A stretch of DNA of 64,000 bases, taken from contig NZ_JAUNTJ010000010.1 of assembly GCF_030538755.1 (NCBI RefSeq), positions 1 through 64,000 of the forward strand. Direction: 5' to 3'. Below are positions 1 through 8,410 of this stretch, in pieces; position 1 is the stretch's first letter; every line of letters begins with the position of its first letter. The notes under the pieces are model-generated. The model did not search any database, was not told the origin of the DNA, and saw only the letters and a program-made list of their open reading frames with translations. This DNA is from Paracoccus sp. (in: a-proteobacteria). GTDB lineage: Bacteria > Pseudomonadota > Alphaproteobacteria > Rhodobacterales > Rhodobacteraceae. The position numbers and the translations under genes are program-made.

Positions 1-131
1 GAGGCTGCGCCGGTTTCGCATCATTGCGGAAGGATGCGGCTTTATAGCGGCGATTTTCGCAAAAGCAAGGCGATTCGGTGGAACCCGCGCGGGGGCAGGC
101 GCGTTTCGGCGTTTTGGAAGGAGTTATCCAG

Positions 132-713
132 ATGAAACGGACGATGATTGCAGCCGCCTTTGCCGCGGCCCTGCCCGTGGCGGTTCTGGCGCAGGATGCG
201 CCCGAAAGCGGAACCTATGTGTTCGACAGCGATCACGCGCAGGCGCTGTTTTCGTGGAGCCACATGGGCTTTTCCACCAGCTATGGCATGGTGAACGGCA
301 TTGAAGGGCAGGTTGTTCTGGACGCTGAAAACCCGGAAAACTCGACCGTCGAGGCACGTTTCCCAGCGGTGTCGATGCAGACCGTTTCCCCCGGTCTGGA
401 CGAGCATCTGAAATCCGAGGATTTCTTTAACGGCGACGGTGGCGAGGTGACTTTCGTTTCCACCGGGGTCGAGCCGGGCGAAGGCAATCTGGCCCGCGTC
501 AGCGGCGATCTGACCCTGAACGGGCAGACGCAGCCGGTGGTGCTGGATGTGGTGCTGAACCACAGCGGCGAAAACCCGATGGCGCAAAAGCCTGCCGTCG
601 GCTTTACCGGCACCACGGTCATCAAGCGGTCCGACTTTGGCCTGGGTGCCTTTGTGCCGGCGGTCAGCGACGAGGTTCAGGTGACGCTGAACATCGAGGC
701 GATGAAGGAATAA
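132..713 (+). CDS. YceI family periplasmic protein
   Basis: A 193-residue secreted protein of the YceI family, small lipocalin-like beta-barrels that bind isoprenoid-type lipids in the periplasm; the ligand here is unknown. Residues 1-20 form a clear Sec signal peptide (MKRTMIAAAFAAALPVAVLA, then QD). The mature part shows the family pattern of a Y-x-F/V-D-x-x-H-A start near residue 28 (TYVFDSDHAQALFSW), a central FP motif, and a C-terminal FGLGAF-VPAVSDEV segment. An upstream in-frame ATG at 78 would destroy the signal peptide; 132 has a GGAG ribosome binding site just before it. The next gene begins 3 bases after the stop, so the two are probably co-transcribed. Confidence 0.9.
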   Translation: MKRTMIAAAFAAALPVAVLAQDAPESGTYVFDSDHAQALFSWSHMGFSTSYGMVNGIEGQVVLDAENPENSTVEARFPAVSMQTVSPGLDEHLKSEDFFNGDGGEVTFVSTGVEPGEGNLARVSGDLTLNGQTQPVVLDVVLNHSGENPMAQKPAVGFTGTTVIKRSDFGLGAFVPAVSDEVQVTLNIEAMKE

Positions 714-716
714 TCC

Positions 717-1064
717 TTGCCCGATCTGGCGATCAAGCGCGCCTATGATCCGCCCGCGCCCGATGACGGGGCGCGGGTTCTGGTGGATCGGCTGTGGCCG
801 CGCGGCCTGACGCATGAGGCATTGGCGCTGGATCTGTGGCTGAAAGACATCGCCCCCAGCGATGAGCTGCGGCGTGAATTTCACCACGATCCGACCCGCT
901 GGCCCGAGTTTCAGCGGCGCTATGCCGCCGAACTGGCCGGGAATCCTGCGGTGCAGACCTTGTGCGATCTGATGGCCAAGGGGCGTGTGACACTGATCTA
1001 TGCGGCCAAGGATCAGGTTCATAACAACGCCGCCGCATTGCGGGACTGGTTCAGGGGGCACTGA
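717..1064 (+). CDS. DUF488 family protein
   Basis: A 115-residue cytosolic protein of the DUF488 (YeaO-like) family, whose function is not established. The diagnostic run DGARVLVDRLWPRG is at about residues 18-31, followed by WLKDIAPSDELR and a C-terminal VTLIYAAKD segment. The start is a TTG at 717, three bases after the YceI stop; the family normally begins with a few residues before KRAY, which fits, and no ATG is available in frame. The 20 bases after the stop lead into the first copy of a dispersed intergenic repeat. Confidence 0.85.
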   Translation: MPDLAIKRAYDPPAPDDGARVLVDRLWPRGLTHEALALDLWLKDIAPSDELRREFHHDPTRWPEFQRRYAAELAGNPAVQTLCDLMAKGRVTLIYAAKDQVHNNAAALRDWFRGH

Positions 1065-1084
1065 CGCGCGGGTTGCGAGGCAGC

Positions 1085-1118
1085 GCCCCAAGGTGCGTAT
1101 TTAGGCAAACAGGAAGCC
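1085..1118 (+). repeat. 34-bp dispersed intergenic repeat, copy 1
   Basis: The unit reads GCCCCAAGGTGCGTATTT, then A or G, then GGCAAACAGGAAGCC. This copy lies 20 bp after the DUF488 stop and 5 bp before the topA stop on the other strand, so it fills the space between two convergent genes. Other copies are at 4726-4750 (truncated), 7992-8025, 23092-23125, 48900-48933 and, inverted, 48988-49019. It has no obvious internal hairpin. Confidence 0.9.
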
Positions 1119-1123
1119 GGCGG

Positions 1124-3811
1124 TCACTCTGAGGGAGGGGCCGCTTTTTTCGTGGTTTTTCGGGTTGTGGCTTTTTTGGCGGCGGGTTTTTTCGCGGTTG
1201 CCTTTTTGGTGGTCGCCTTGGATTTGGCCGCTGCCTTTTTCGGGGATTTTGCGGCTTTGGCGGCGATCAGTTCCAGCGCCTGTTCCAGCGTGATGTCTTC
1301 GGGGGTGACATCGCGGGGCAGGGTGGCGTTGATCTTTTCCCATTTCACATAAGGGCCATAGCGGCCATTCATCACCTGAATGGCGCCGCCATCGGGGTGA
1401 TCGCCCAGTTCTTTCAGTGGTGCGGCGGCGGTGCGGCCTCGGGTCTGTTTGGCTGCCAGCACCTCGACCGCGCGGTTCATGCCGATGGTGAACACCTCGT
1501 CCACATCGGGCAGGTTGGCATATTTCGACCCATGTTTGACATAGGGGCCAAAGCGGCCGATGGCGGATTCGATCATCACCCCGTCTTCGGGATGAGGGCC
1601 GATCTGGCGTGGCAGGTTCAGCAGCATCAGCGCGCGATCCAGATCGAGGCTGGCGGCGTCCCAGCCCTTGGGGATCGAGGCGCGGGGTGGTTTCGGGGTA
1701 TCCTCGGTCGCCTCGCCGCGCTGGACATAGGGGCCAAAGCGGCCCACCCGCAGGCTGATTTCATCGCCGTCGTCATGGCCCAGCACGCGGTCGCCCACGG
1801 GGTCTTGGCCATCGGGGGCCGACAGCGGGCGGGTATAGCGGCATTCGGGGTAATTGCCGCAGCCGATGAAGGCCCCGCCCGAGCGTGCGGTTTTCAGGTT
1901 CAGCCGCCCCTTGCCGCACAGCGGGCATTCGCGCGGGTCGCCGCCATCGGCGCGCGGCGGGTAAAGATGCGGCGCCAGAGCGTCGTCGATGGCGGTCAGC
2001 ACCTCGGAGATGCGTAGTTCTGACGTGCCTTCGAGCGCCTTGGTGAAGTCGCGCCAGAATCGGGTCAGCACCTCGCGCCACAGGCGGTCGCCGGCGCTGA
2101 TTTCATCCAGCTCGGTTTCCATTTCGGCGGTGAAATCATAGCTGACGTAGCGCGGAAAATATTCGGTCAGGAACACCGTGACCAGCCGCCCCTTGTCCTG
2201 CGGGATCAGGCGTTGGCCATCCTTGCGCACATAGTCGCGATCCTGAATCGTGGTGACGATGCTGGCATAGGTCGAGGGGCGGCCGATGCCCAGTTCCTCC
2301 ATCCGTTTCACCAGCGTCGCTTCGGTATAGCGGGGCGGGGGCTGGGTGAAATGCTGGCGCGCGGCGGTGGCGGCGCTGGTGGCCGCGATCAGGCCGGGGG
2401 CGGTTTTCATGTCTTGCGGGGCGTCGGGCAGGTCGCCGCCCTTTTCCGCCGCCTTGGCCAGTTCGGCGGTAAAGCCGCCCGCGACGGGCTGCGCGGGTTC
2501 GCCCTTGGCGATCTGCGGCAGGCGGGCGCTGTCTTCGCCGTCGTCATCGTCGCGGCCCTGATCGTAAACGCGCAGAAAGCCGTCGAACAGCATCACCTGC
2601 CCGGTGGCGCGCAGGCCTACCTGAGCGTCGGGGCTGGCGATTTCGACCGTGGTGCGTTCCATCCGCGCGGCTTCCATCTGGCTGGCCAGCGTCCGCTTCC
2701 AGATCAGGTCATAGAGCTTGCGCTGATCTTCGGCGGTGACGCGCAGCTTGTCGGGGGACAGCATCATATCCGTGGGGCGGATACATTCATGCGCCTCCTG
2801 CGCGTTCTTGGCCTTGTTCTTATACATGCGCGGGCTTTTCGGCAGGTATTGGTCGCCGAATTTCGTCTTGATCGCGTCGCGGGCGGCCATCACCGCCTCG
2901 GGGGCCATGTCGATGCCGTCGGTCCGCATATAGGTGATGTAGCCCGCCTCATACAGGCGCTGCGCGGTGGACATGCAGGCCTTGGCGCCCATGCCCAGCT
3001 TGCGGCTGGCCTCTTGCTGCAAGGTGCTGGTCATGAAGGGCGGCCAGGGGTTGCGGCTGGCGGGTTTGGCGGTGACATCGGTCACAACCAGATCGCGGCT
3101 GGAAACGGCGCTGACGGCCATGGCGGCGGCCTGCGCATCGGGCAGATCGAAGCGGTCCAGCTTTTTTCCCGCCAACGTAGTCAGCGTGGCGTCATATTCA
3201 TCGCCGCCCGGCGTGGCCAGACGGGCATGGACCGACCAGTATTCGCGGGCGCGGAATGCCTCGATCTCCATTTCGCGGTCAACGATCAGGCGCAGGCAGA
3301 CCGATTGCACCCGGCCTGCCGATTTCGCGCCGGGCAGCTTGCGCCACAGCACGGGCGACAGGTTGAAGCCGACCAGATAATCCAGCGCGCGGCGGGCCAG
3401 ATAGGCATCGACCAGCGCCTGATCTATCTGGCGCGGGTTGGCCATCGCCTCGGTCACGGCGGATTTGGTGATGGCGTTAAAGGTGACGCGGCTGACCGCT
3501 TTGCCCTTTTTCAGCGCCGGGGCCAGGGCCTGTTGCAGATGCCAGCTGATCGCCTCGCCCTCGCGGTCGGGGTCGGTGGCCAGGATCAGGCGGTCGTCCT
3601 GGGCCAGTGCGTCGCGGATCGCCTTGACGTGCTTTTTCGAGTCTGCGGCGATTTCCCATTTCATATCAAAGTCATGTTCGGGATCGACGCTGCCATCCTT
3701 TGGCGGCAGATCGCGCACATGTCCAAAGCTGGCCAGCACCTTGTAATCGCCGCCGAGGTATTTTTCGATGGTTTTGGCTTTGGCCGGAGATTCGACGACG
3801 ACGACGGGCAT
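1124..3811 (-). CDS. topA: DNA topoisomerase I (type IA)
   Basis: An 895-residue type IA topoisomerase that relaxes negatively supercoiled DNA through a 5'-phosphotyrosine intermediate. The TOPRIM domain opens the protein (VVVESPAKAKTIEKYLG) and carries DPDREGE at about 80-86. The catalytic tyrosine is in YMRTDG at about 294. A zinc-ribbon-like CPLC...CGNYPEC segment lies near the C-terminal third, followed by topoisomerase C-terminal repeats (GRFGPYVQRG, GRFGPYVKHG, GRYGPYVKWE), and a tail of about 45 residues rich in Lys-Ala, typical of alphaproteobacterial TopA and probably DNA-binding. The start at 3811 matches the family N-terminus and has GAGAAG upstream; a longer frame to 3874 adds nothing conserved. 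Confidence 0.97.
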   Translation of the reverse strand: MPVVVVESPAKAKTIEKYLGGDYKVLASFGHVRDLPPKDGSVDPEHDFDMKWEIAADSKKHVKAIRDALAQDDRLILATDPDREGEAISWHLQQALAPALKKGKAVSRVTFNAITKSAVTEAMANPRQIDQALVDAYLARRALDYLVGFNLSPVLWRKLPGAKSAGRVQSVCLRLIVDREMEIEAFRAREYWSVHARLATPGGDEYDATLTTLAGKKLDRFDLPDAQAAAMAVSAVSSRDLVVTDVTAKPASRNPWPPFMTSTLQQEASRKLGMGAKACMSTAQRLYEAGYITYMRTDGIDMAPEAVMAARDAIKTKFGDQYLPKSPRMYKNKAKNAQEAHECIRPTDMMLSPDKLRVTAEDQRKLYDLIWKRTLASQMEAARMERTTVEIASPDAQVGLRATGQVMLFDGFLRVYDQGRDDDDGEDSARLPQIAKGEPAQPVAGGFTAELAKAAEKGGDLPDAPQDMKTAPGLIAATSAATAARQHFTQPPPRYTEATLVKRMEELGIGRPSTYASIVTTIQDRDYVRKDGQRLIPQDKGRLVTVFLTEYFPRYVSYDFTAEMETELDEISAGDRLWREVLTRFWRDFTKALEGTSELRISEVLTAIDDALAPHLYPPRADGGDPRECPLCGKGRLNLKTARSGGAFIGCGNYPECRYTRPLSAPDGQDPVGDRVLGHDDGDEISLRVGRFGPYVQRGEATEDTPKPPRASIPKGWDAASLDLDRALMLLNLPRQIGPHPEDGVMIESAIGRFGPYVKHGSKYANLPDVDEVFTIGMNRAVEVLAAKQTRGRTAAAPLKELGDHPDGGAIQVMNGRYGPYVKWEKINATLPRDVTPEDITLEQALELIAAKAAKSPKKAAAKSKATTKKATAKKPAAKKATTRKTTKKAAPPSE

Positions 3812-3961
3812 GGGCTTCTCGCTAAGGCGCTGCAATCGGGGCGTGAACATGGGGGGCGGGCGGGCGGCTGTCAACTGTCACGCTGAGGCCGGGGTGGCAA
3901 GGCGGGGCTGGAACCGGCGGTGAAACGGGTGATACTGGCCCGGCACAACAAGGAGTCCGCC

Positions 3962-4663
3962 ATGTCTGACACCCCCCGCCTGACCGGCGCGCCCGTGCCG
4001 GATTTCACCCCGCCGCCTATGCCCGGCCCGGCCCGGATCGAGGGGCGTTTCGTGACGCTTGAACGGCTGGACCCGGCGCGCCATGCCGAGGCAATCTGGC
4101 AGGCGGCACGGGGGGCGGACTGGATCTGGGATTATCTGGGCTATGGTCCGTTTGCCGCGCCAGAGGATTACCGGGCCTGGGCGGATGGCGTTGCATCGGG
4201 GGCGGACCCTTGTTTCTATGCGGTCTTGCCGGATCAGGATGCGGCGGGGGTGGCGTCGTTCCTGCGCATCGACCCGAACAACGGCGTGGCTGAGCTGGGG
4301 CATATCCTGTTGACGCCACGGGTGCAGCGGACCCCGGCGGCGAGTGAGGCGCTGATGCTGATGATCCGCTGGGCGTTTGAAAATGGTTATCGCCGGTTCG
4401 AATGGAAATGCGATGCGCTGAACGCGCCCTCGCGGCGGGCGGCGCTGCGGCTGGGGTTTACCTTCGAGGGCGTTTTTCGCAAGCATATGATCTATAAAGG
4501 GCGCAATCGCGATACGGCGTGGTTTGCGATCACCGATGATGAATGGCCGGCGCTGCGTGGGGCCTATGATGCGTGGCTGGCACCTGCGAATTTCGATGCC
4601 GAGGGGCGGCAGCGGGAAAGCCTTTCGGCGCTGACCGTGCGGGCCTTGCCGGGGCGGGGCTGA
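3962..4663 (+). CDS. GNAT family N-acetyltransferase (RimL-like)
   Basis: A 233-residue acetyl-CoA-dependent N-acetyltransferase of the RimL/ribosomal-protein type; the acceptor is not predictable. The N-terminal half has the typical [16 protein letters not shown] opening. The acetyl-CoA binding region is [36 protein letters not shown] at about 158-202, diagnostic of this subgroup. The ATG at 3962 is preceded by AAGGAG at good spacing; the frame extends upstream to 3920 without a ribosome binding site. It is divergent from topA and convergent with the response regulator gene. Confidence 0.88.
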   Translation: [233 protein letters not shown]

Positions 4664-4725
4664 GACGCGCCGGCGTGGCGGGGCGGTTCGGAAATGGCAG
4701 CGCGGCGTTGGCTGCGCCGGAGTCA

Positions 4726-4750
4726 TGCGTATTTGGGCAAACAGGAAGCC
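4726..4750 (+). repeat. Dispersed intergenic repeat, copy 2 (3' 25 bp of the unit)
   Basis: Only the last 25 bp of the 34-bp unit are recognisable here, with G at the variable position. It lies 62 bp after the acetyltransferase stop, on the same strand, and is followed by a GC hairpin at 4775-4799. Confidence 0.85.
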
Positions 4751-4774
4751 GGCGGGGTTCTGCGGGATAAAGGT

Positions 4775-4799
4775 GGCCCCGGAGGAGCGGTCCGGGGCC
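4775..4799. terminator. GC hairpin between convergent genes
   Basis: GGCCCCGGA and TCCGGGGCC form a perfect 9-bp stem with a 7-base loop. There is no clear T-run on either side, so it is a terminator-like stem serving the acetyltransferase gene and the leftward response regulator, not a textbook intrinsic terminator. Confidence 0.55.
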
Positions 4800-4873
4800 G
4801 GGCAGGGTCACGGGGTTCGGATGCCGTGGCTGCCTAGTTATGCGTGTGTGTGCCGGTTGTGTGGGGGTGGGGT

Positions 4874-5629
4874 TCAGACCTCGCCCACGGCGGCCAGACG
4901 GTCCTGCACCAGGCCGCTGATCCGCGCCAGATCGCCTGCGACGGCGTGGCCCGCTTCGTGGTCGCGGGCCAGAGCGGTGGCGGCCTGTTCCAGCGGTGCG
5001 TCATGGGCCGAGCGGGCGACGCCAGCCAGAAAGCGGGCGATATAGTCGATCGCGGCGGTGTCGGTTGCGCCCGACAGAACCTCGGCCACATGGGCCAGAT
5101 CGTCGCGCAGTGCGGCGGAATCGGGCGAGATGACGTCATCGGGCAAAAGGCGTGGTCCTGCCGGTTGCGATTCGGCGGGCAGGGCCGACAGGATCGCCTG
5201 TTGAAAGACGGCAAGGCTTTCGACCGGCTTGGCCAGAAAGCCGTTGGCCCCGGCCGCCATCGCTGCCGCTTCGTTATCGGGATCGCCAGACAGGCCAAGG
5301 ATCACCGGCACACGCGGTTCGGCGCCGTGGATGCGCGCGATCAGTTCGGCACCGTTGCCATCGGGCAGGCCCATATCCGCGATGACCACCGCCGGACGAT
5401 AGGTCAGCAGGTGGCGCGTGGCCGATTTCAGGCTGTCGGCGCGGCGAATGCGCGCGCCCGAGCGCAGGCACAACAGGCGCACCGCCTCGCTGGCAAAGCG
5501 CGAATCTTCGACCACCAGCACGGTCAGGCCCGTCAGCGGGCGCCCCGGCAAGCTCATCCTCCAGGCGGGCAAGCTGCCCATGCCGGTTCCGACTTCTGTC
5601 TGCATCGCCATTCCCCTGCGAATCGTCAT
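4874..5629 (-). CDS. Lone response regulator, receiver domain plus helical C-terminus
   Basis: A 251-residue protein with one REC domain at about residues 35-150: the acidic pair VVEDSR (D42 region), phosphoacceptor Asp in VVIADMGLPDG (about 85) and the conserved Lys in GFLAKPVES. The remaining 90 or so residues are predicted-helix-like, contain no recognisable DNA-binding, GGDEF, EAL or HPt motif, and are unassigned. No histidine kinase gene is nearby, so the partner is encoded elsewhere. Three in-frame ATGs (5629, 5611, 5605) are possible; AAGGGA sits at proper spacing before 5629. The gene is divergent from mce. Confidence 0.8.
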   Translation of the reverse strand: MTIRRGMAMQTEVGTGMGSLPAWRMSLPGRPLTGLTVLVVEDSRFASEAVRLLCLRSGARIRRADSLKSATRHLLTYRPAVVIADMGLPDGNGAELIARIHGAEPRVPVILGLSGDPDNEAAAMAAGANGFLAKPVESLAVFQQAILSALPAESQPAGPRLLPDDVISPDSAALRDDLAHVAEVLSGATDTAAIDYIARFLAGVARSAHDAPLEQAATALARDHEAGHAVAGDLARISGLVQDRLAAVGEV

Positions 5630-5734
5630 CTGATCCCTTGGTAGCGCGGCAAACACTAAGATCGGGTTAACGGCGGCGGGTTTCTCTTTCCCTTGGCGGC
5701 CATGATCCGTAAACACGGGGAAACGGAGGATACC

Positions 5735-6139
5735 ATGATCGGACGCCTGAACCATGTCGCCATTGCTGTGCCTGATTTGCAGGCTGCCGCGGCGCAATAC
5801 GAAAACACGCTGGGGGCCACCGTGCGCCCGCCGCAGGACGAACCCGATCACGGCGTGACAGTGGTGTTCATCGAACTGCCGAACACCAAGATCGAACTGC
5901 TGTATCCGCTGGGTGAAAACAGCCCGATTCAAGGGTTTCTGGACAAGAACCCTTCGGGCGGGATCCATCATATGTGCTTTGAGGTCGAAGACATCATCGC
6001 CGCCCGCGACAAGCTGAAATCCGAAGGTGCCCGCGTTCTGGGCACCGGCGAGCCCAAGATCGGCGCGCATGGCAAGCCGGTTCTGTTCCTGCATCCCAAG
6101 GATTTCAACGGCTGCCTGATCGAGCTGGAGCAAGTCTGA
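5735..6139 (+). CDS. mce: Methylmalonyl-CoA epimerase
   Basis: A 134-residue glyoxalase/VOC-fold enzyme that interconverts (2R)- and (2S)-methylmalonyl-CoA in propionyl-CoA assimilation. The N-terminal LNHVAIAVPDL carries the first metal His; GGIHHMCFEVEDI carries the second, and CLIELEQV the C-terminal Glu, the standard epimerase pattern and length. GGAGG lies 7 bases before the ATG at 5735. Its TGA overlaps the ATG of the DUF1467 gene (TGATG), so translation is coupled. The mce-DUF1467 pair is, to my knowledge, common in Rhodobacteraceae. Confidence 0.93.
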   Translation: MIGRLNHVAIAVPDLQAAAAQYENTLGATVRPPQDEPDHGVTVVFIELPNTKIELLYPLGENSPIQGFLDKNPSGGIHHMCFEVEDIIAARDKLKSEGARVLGTGEPKIGAHGKPVLFLHPKDFNGCLIELEQV

Positions 6140-6411
6140 TGAACCTGACTGGCGGCATCGTTCTTTATACTGTGCTGTGGTTTCTGGCGCTGTTCGTGAT
6201 TCTGCCCATCGGGCAGCGCAGTCAGGCCGATACTGGTCAGGTGGTGCCCGGCACGCCTGCGGGCGCGCCGCATGACCCCCGGCTTGGGCGCAAGGCGCTG
6301 ATCGCGACCGGGGTTGCGGCGGTGATGTGGGCGGTGATCGCCTGGCTGATACTGGGCGATGTCGTCACCCGCGCCGACATCATCGCGTTCGAGGCGTGGT
6401 TGCGCGGATAA
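6139..6411 (+). CDS. DUF1467 family small membrane protein
   Basis: A 90-residue inner-membrane protein with two predicted transmembrane helices (about 6-25 and 53-72) separated by a short hydrophilic loop containing the DPRLGRKALIAT segment typical of DUF1467. Function unknown. It starts on the mce stop codon (TGATG). Its last 32 bp overlap the 3' end of the convergent EI24 gene, which is encoded on the other strand. Confidence 0.85.
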   Translation: MNLTGGIVLYTVLWFLALFVILPIGQRSQADTGQVVPGTPAGAPHDPRLGRKALIATGVAAVMWAVIAWLILGDVVTRADIIAFEAWLRG

Positions 6412-7078
6412 GGTGAAACAGGTGCGTAAAGGCCGCGGCGGCCAGCACCGGCACCACGATATTCAGCACCGGCACGGTCAGCAGCAGCGCGATCAGCACG
6501 CCCGCCCATGTGATGCGGGTGTTGTTGACCTGACGCAGCGCCGTCGCCTGTGGTTCGTGAAGGTGACGGCGGGCGGCCATCTGGAACAGCTCTCGTCCCA
6601 AAAGCCAGCCGTTGGCGCCGTAGAACAGCACCGGCGAAAATGGCCCTAGGATCGGCATGGTTATCAGCGACAGCAGCGCCACCACGATCACCGCGCCCAT
6701 CACCGCCATGGATTCCAGCAGACCGTCCATGAAATCCAGCGATTGGCCCTTGGCGTGGGGATAGTGCGTCTCCTCGACCGCATTTGCGACGTTTTCGGCG
6801 AACAGGCCCGAAAAGGCGGCGGCGACCGGGGCCATCAGAAAGAACCCGATCAGCGGGAACAGCGCCAGCGAAGCCCATGACAGCGCCGTGCCGAAATCAA
6901 TCGGCCCCCAGAAGGGCAGGGTGAAACCGCCCGGAACAAAGGTTCGGATCAGGAAAAACACCACCGCTTGCAGCGCGATGAACAGGCCGATGGTCAGCGC
7001 GATCCCCGTCAGCACAATGCCAAAGATGCGCGGACGCAGCATGTCGGTCAGCGCGCGGCTGAGGGCGATGAAGACCAT
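6380..7078 (-). CDS. EI24 domain (CysZ-like) membrane protein
   Basis: A 232-residue integral membrane protein of the EI24/CysZ superfamily. Hydrophobic segments lie near 20-45, 65-90, 135-165 and 195-220, with the family-typical LPFWGP and ETHYPHAKG stretches. CysZ proteins import sulfate, but this branch is poorly characterised and transport of sulfate is only a possibility here. The start codon shares a base with the nitroreductase stop (TAATG), so the two are translationally coupled. It overlaps the DUF1467 gene by 32 bp tail to tail. Confidence 0.8.
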   Translation of the reverse strand: MVFIALSRALTDMLRPRIFGIVLTGIALTIGLFIALQAVVFFLIRTFVPGGFTLPFWGPIDFGTALSWASLALFPLIGFFLMAPVAAAFSGLFAENVANAVEETHYPHAKGQSLDFMDGLLESMAVMGAVIVVALLSLITMPILGPFSPVLFYGANGWLLGRELFQMAARRHLHEPQATALRQVNNTRITWAGVLIALLLTVPVLNIVVPVLAAAAFTHLFHLIRATTPRTR

Positions 7079-7647
7079 TACAGCCACCCGGTTTTGGCGG
7101 CGATGTCGGGGCGGGGACGGTCGGGCGGGGCTTCGCCCCGGCTGCCGATGTGGATCAGGCCGGCGACACGCTCGCCCGGTGTGACGCCAAGATGCGCGGC
7201 GGCGAAATCCTGATCGAGTGCGGCAAAGCCCGTCAGCCACGCAGCCCCCCAGCCCGAGGCCAGCGCGGCATTGACCAGACCCAGACAGACCGCCCCCGCC
7301 GACAGGACCTGTTCCCACTCGGGCACTTTGCCGCTGGGCACGGGGGACGAGATCACGGCGACGATCACCGGGGAATCAAAGGCCGAGGCGGCTTTGTCTG
7401 CGGCGGCCTGATCTTGTGTGGCCTGAAGGACGGCGGCGTGCAGGTCGGGCTTGATCCGGTCCAGCGCGTCGCGGCTGATGACGACAAAGCGCCATGGTTC
7501 CAGCTTGCCGTGATCGGGGGCGCGGGCGGCAAGGGTCAGCAGGTGCATGATCTGGTCGCGGTCGGGGCCGGGTTCGCGCAGCATCTTGGGCGGGTGCGAG
7601 CGGCGGGTGGCCAGAAACGCCTGCGCGGCGTCGTTGCGGTGATCCAT
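7078..7647 (-). CDS. Nitroreductase family protein (YdjA-like)
   Basis: A 189-residue FMN-dependent oxidoreductase of the YdjA-type nitroreductases, which are shorter than the NfsB group. FMN-binding features visible are RRSHPPKML (N-terminal RRS), AARAPDHGKLEPWRFVVI, and the GWGAAWLTG segment near 133. The substrate is unknown. An AAAGGAG ribosome binding site precedes the ATG at 7647. It is first in a two-gene leftward unit with the EI24 protein and is divergent from DUF167. Confidence 0.88.
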   Translation of the reverse strand: MDHRNDAAQAFLATRRSHPPKMLREPGPDRDQIMHLLTLAARAPDHGKLEPWRFVVISRDALDRIKPDLHAAVLQATQDQAAADKAASAFDSPVIVAVISSPVPSGKVPEWEQVLSAGAVCLGLVNAALASGWGAAWLTGFAALDQDFAAAHLGVTPGERVAGLIHIGSRGEAPPDRPRPDIAAKTGWL

Positions 7648-7738
7648 GGCTGTCTCCTTTTGTCGCGATGGATGTAATGGCGGCGGGCGTGGTTGAACAG
7701 GGCTTGCGGGCGGTTCGGCACGGGCCGATGATCGCAGC

Positions 7739-7990
7739 ATGGACGATCTGACGCATCTGGCCCGGCCGGGCACCGAAATCGCTGTGCGGGTGACGCCGCG
7801 CGCCGGGCGGAATGCCGTGGTTGCGGCTGATGGCGTGCTGCGGGTCTATGTCACCACCGTGCCCGAGGACGGCAAGGCCAATGTCGCGGTGCAAAAGCTG
7901 TTGGCCAAGGCCATCGGCGTGGCGCGCACGCGGCTGGTTCTGGTGCGCGGGGTGACTGCGCGCGACAAGCTGTTCCGGGTTGAGGGGTAG
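7739..7990 (+). CDS. DUF167 (YggU) family protein
   Basis: An 83-residue cytosolic protein of the DUF167/YggU family, a small alpha/beta fold of unknown function. Diagnostic stretches are VRVTPRAGRNAV, LRVYVTTVPEDGKANVAVQKLLAKA and VRGVTARDKLFRV. No strong ribosome binding site is visible before the ATG at 7739. The dispersed 34-bp repeat begins one base after the stop codon. Confidence 0.88.
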   Translation: MDDLTHLARPGTEIAVRVTPRAGRNAVVAADGVLRVYVTTVPEDGKANVAVQKLLAKAIGVARTRLVLVRGVTARDKLFRVEG

Positions 7991-7991
7991 C

Positions 7992-8025
7992 GCCCCAAGG
8001 TGCGTATTTAGGCAAACAGGAAGCC
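7992..8025 (+). repeat. 34-bp dispersed intergenic repeat, copy 3
   Basis: A full-length copy identical to copy 1. It begins 1 bp after the DUF167 stop and ends 3 bp before the stop codon of the convergent gene at 8029, so the repeat alone separates two convergent coding regions. Confidence 0.9.
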
Positions 8026-8028
8026 TGC

Positions 8029-8268
8029 CTATGGGCGCATGACGTAATTGCCTTGGGGCAGGTTCAGGGCGGCGCGCAGTTCCTGTAACTGTTTCATGCT
8101 GAAGACGACGGTGGCCAGGGAGTCGCCCTCGGGCGAGAGTTGTTCGACCAGCACCCGGTCGTCAAAGGCGGTGATGACGATATCTTCGCTAAGCGGGCGG
8201 GTGCCCGGTTCGGCTTCGTCGATCAGGGTGATGACGGTCGAGTCAAATTCATGCTCGATGGTAAACAT
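8029..8268 (-). CDS. Hypothetical protein, conserved-looking
   Basis: A 79-residue acidic protein beginning MFTIEHEFDSTVITLIDE; I believe similar short proteins occur across Rhodobacteraceae but know no function. The sequence alternates short hydrophobic strands (VITLID, DIVITAFDDRVLVEQL, LATVVFSM) and ends with a helix containing LQELRAALNLP. No signal peptide or membrane segment. The ribosome binding site is weak (AAAGAA). It is divergent from the M48 lipoprotein gene with 142 bp between them. Confidence 0.65.
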   Translation of the reverse strand: MFTIEHEFDSTVITLIDEAEPGTRPLSEDIVITAFDDRVLVEQLSPEGDSLATVVFSMKQLQELRAALNLPQGNYVMRP

Positions 8269-8410
8269 GGGTTATTCTTTCAAATTTTCGGCACAATAGG
8301 GCCAGCGGTTGCCTGTTCGCGGATTGCGGCACTGGTGCGGTGCGGGTCATGCCGTTAGATTGGCCGCAAAGCCGTATGGTCGGCAAGGGGCAGTTCGGGG
8401 GGCAGAACAT

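Noticed and set aside
1-131. A truncated gene at the left edge
   Set aside because: No frame with coding character reaches the edge; the 131 bp look like the promoter region of the YceI gene.
2213-3886. 557-codon open frame antisense to topA
   Set aside because: A reading frame made open by GC codon bias. It is fully inside topA, and its product is low-complexity Gly/Ala/Arg/His without domains.
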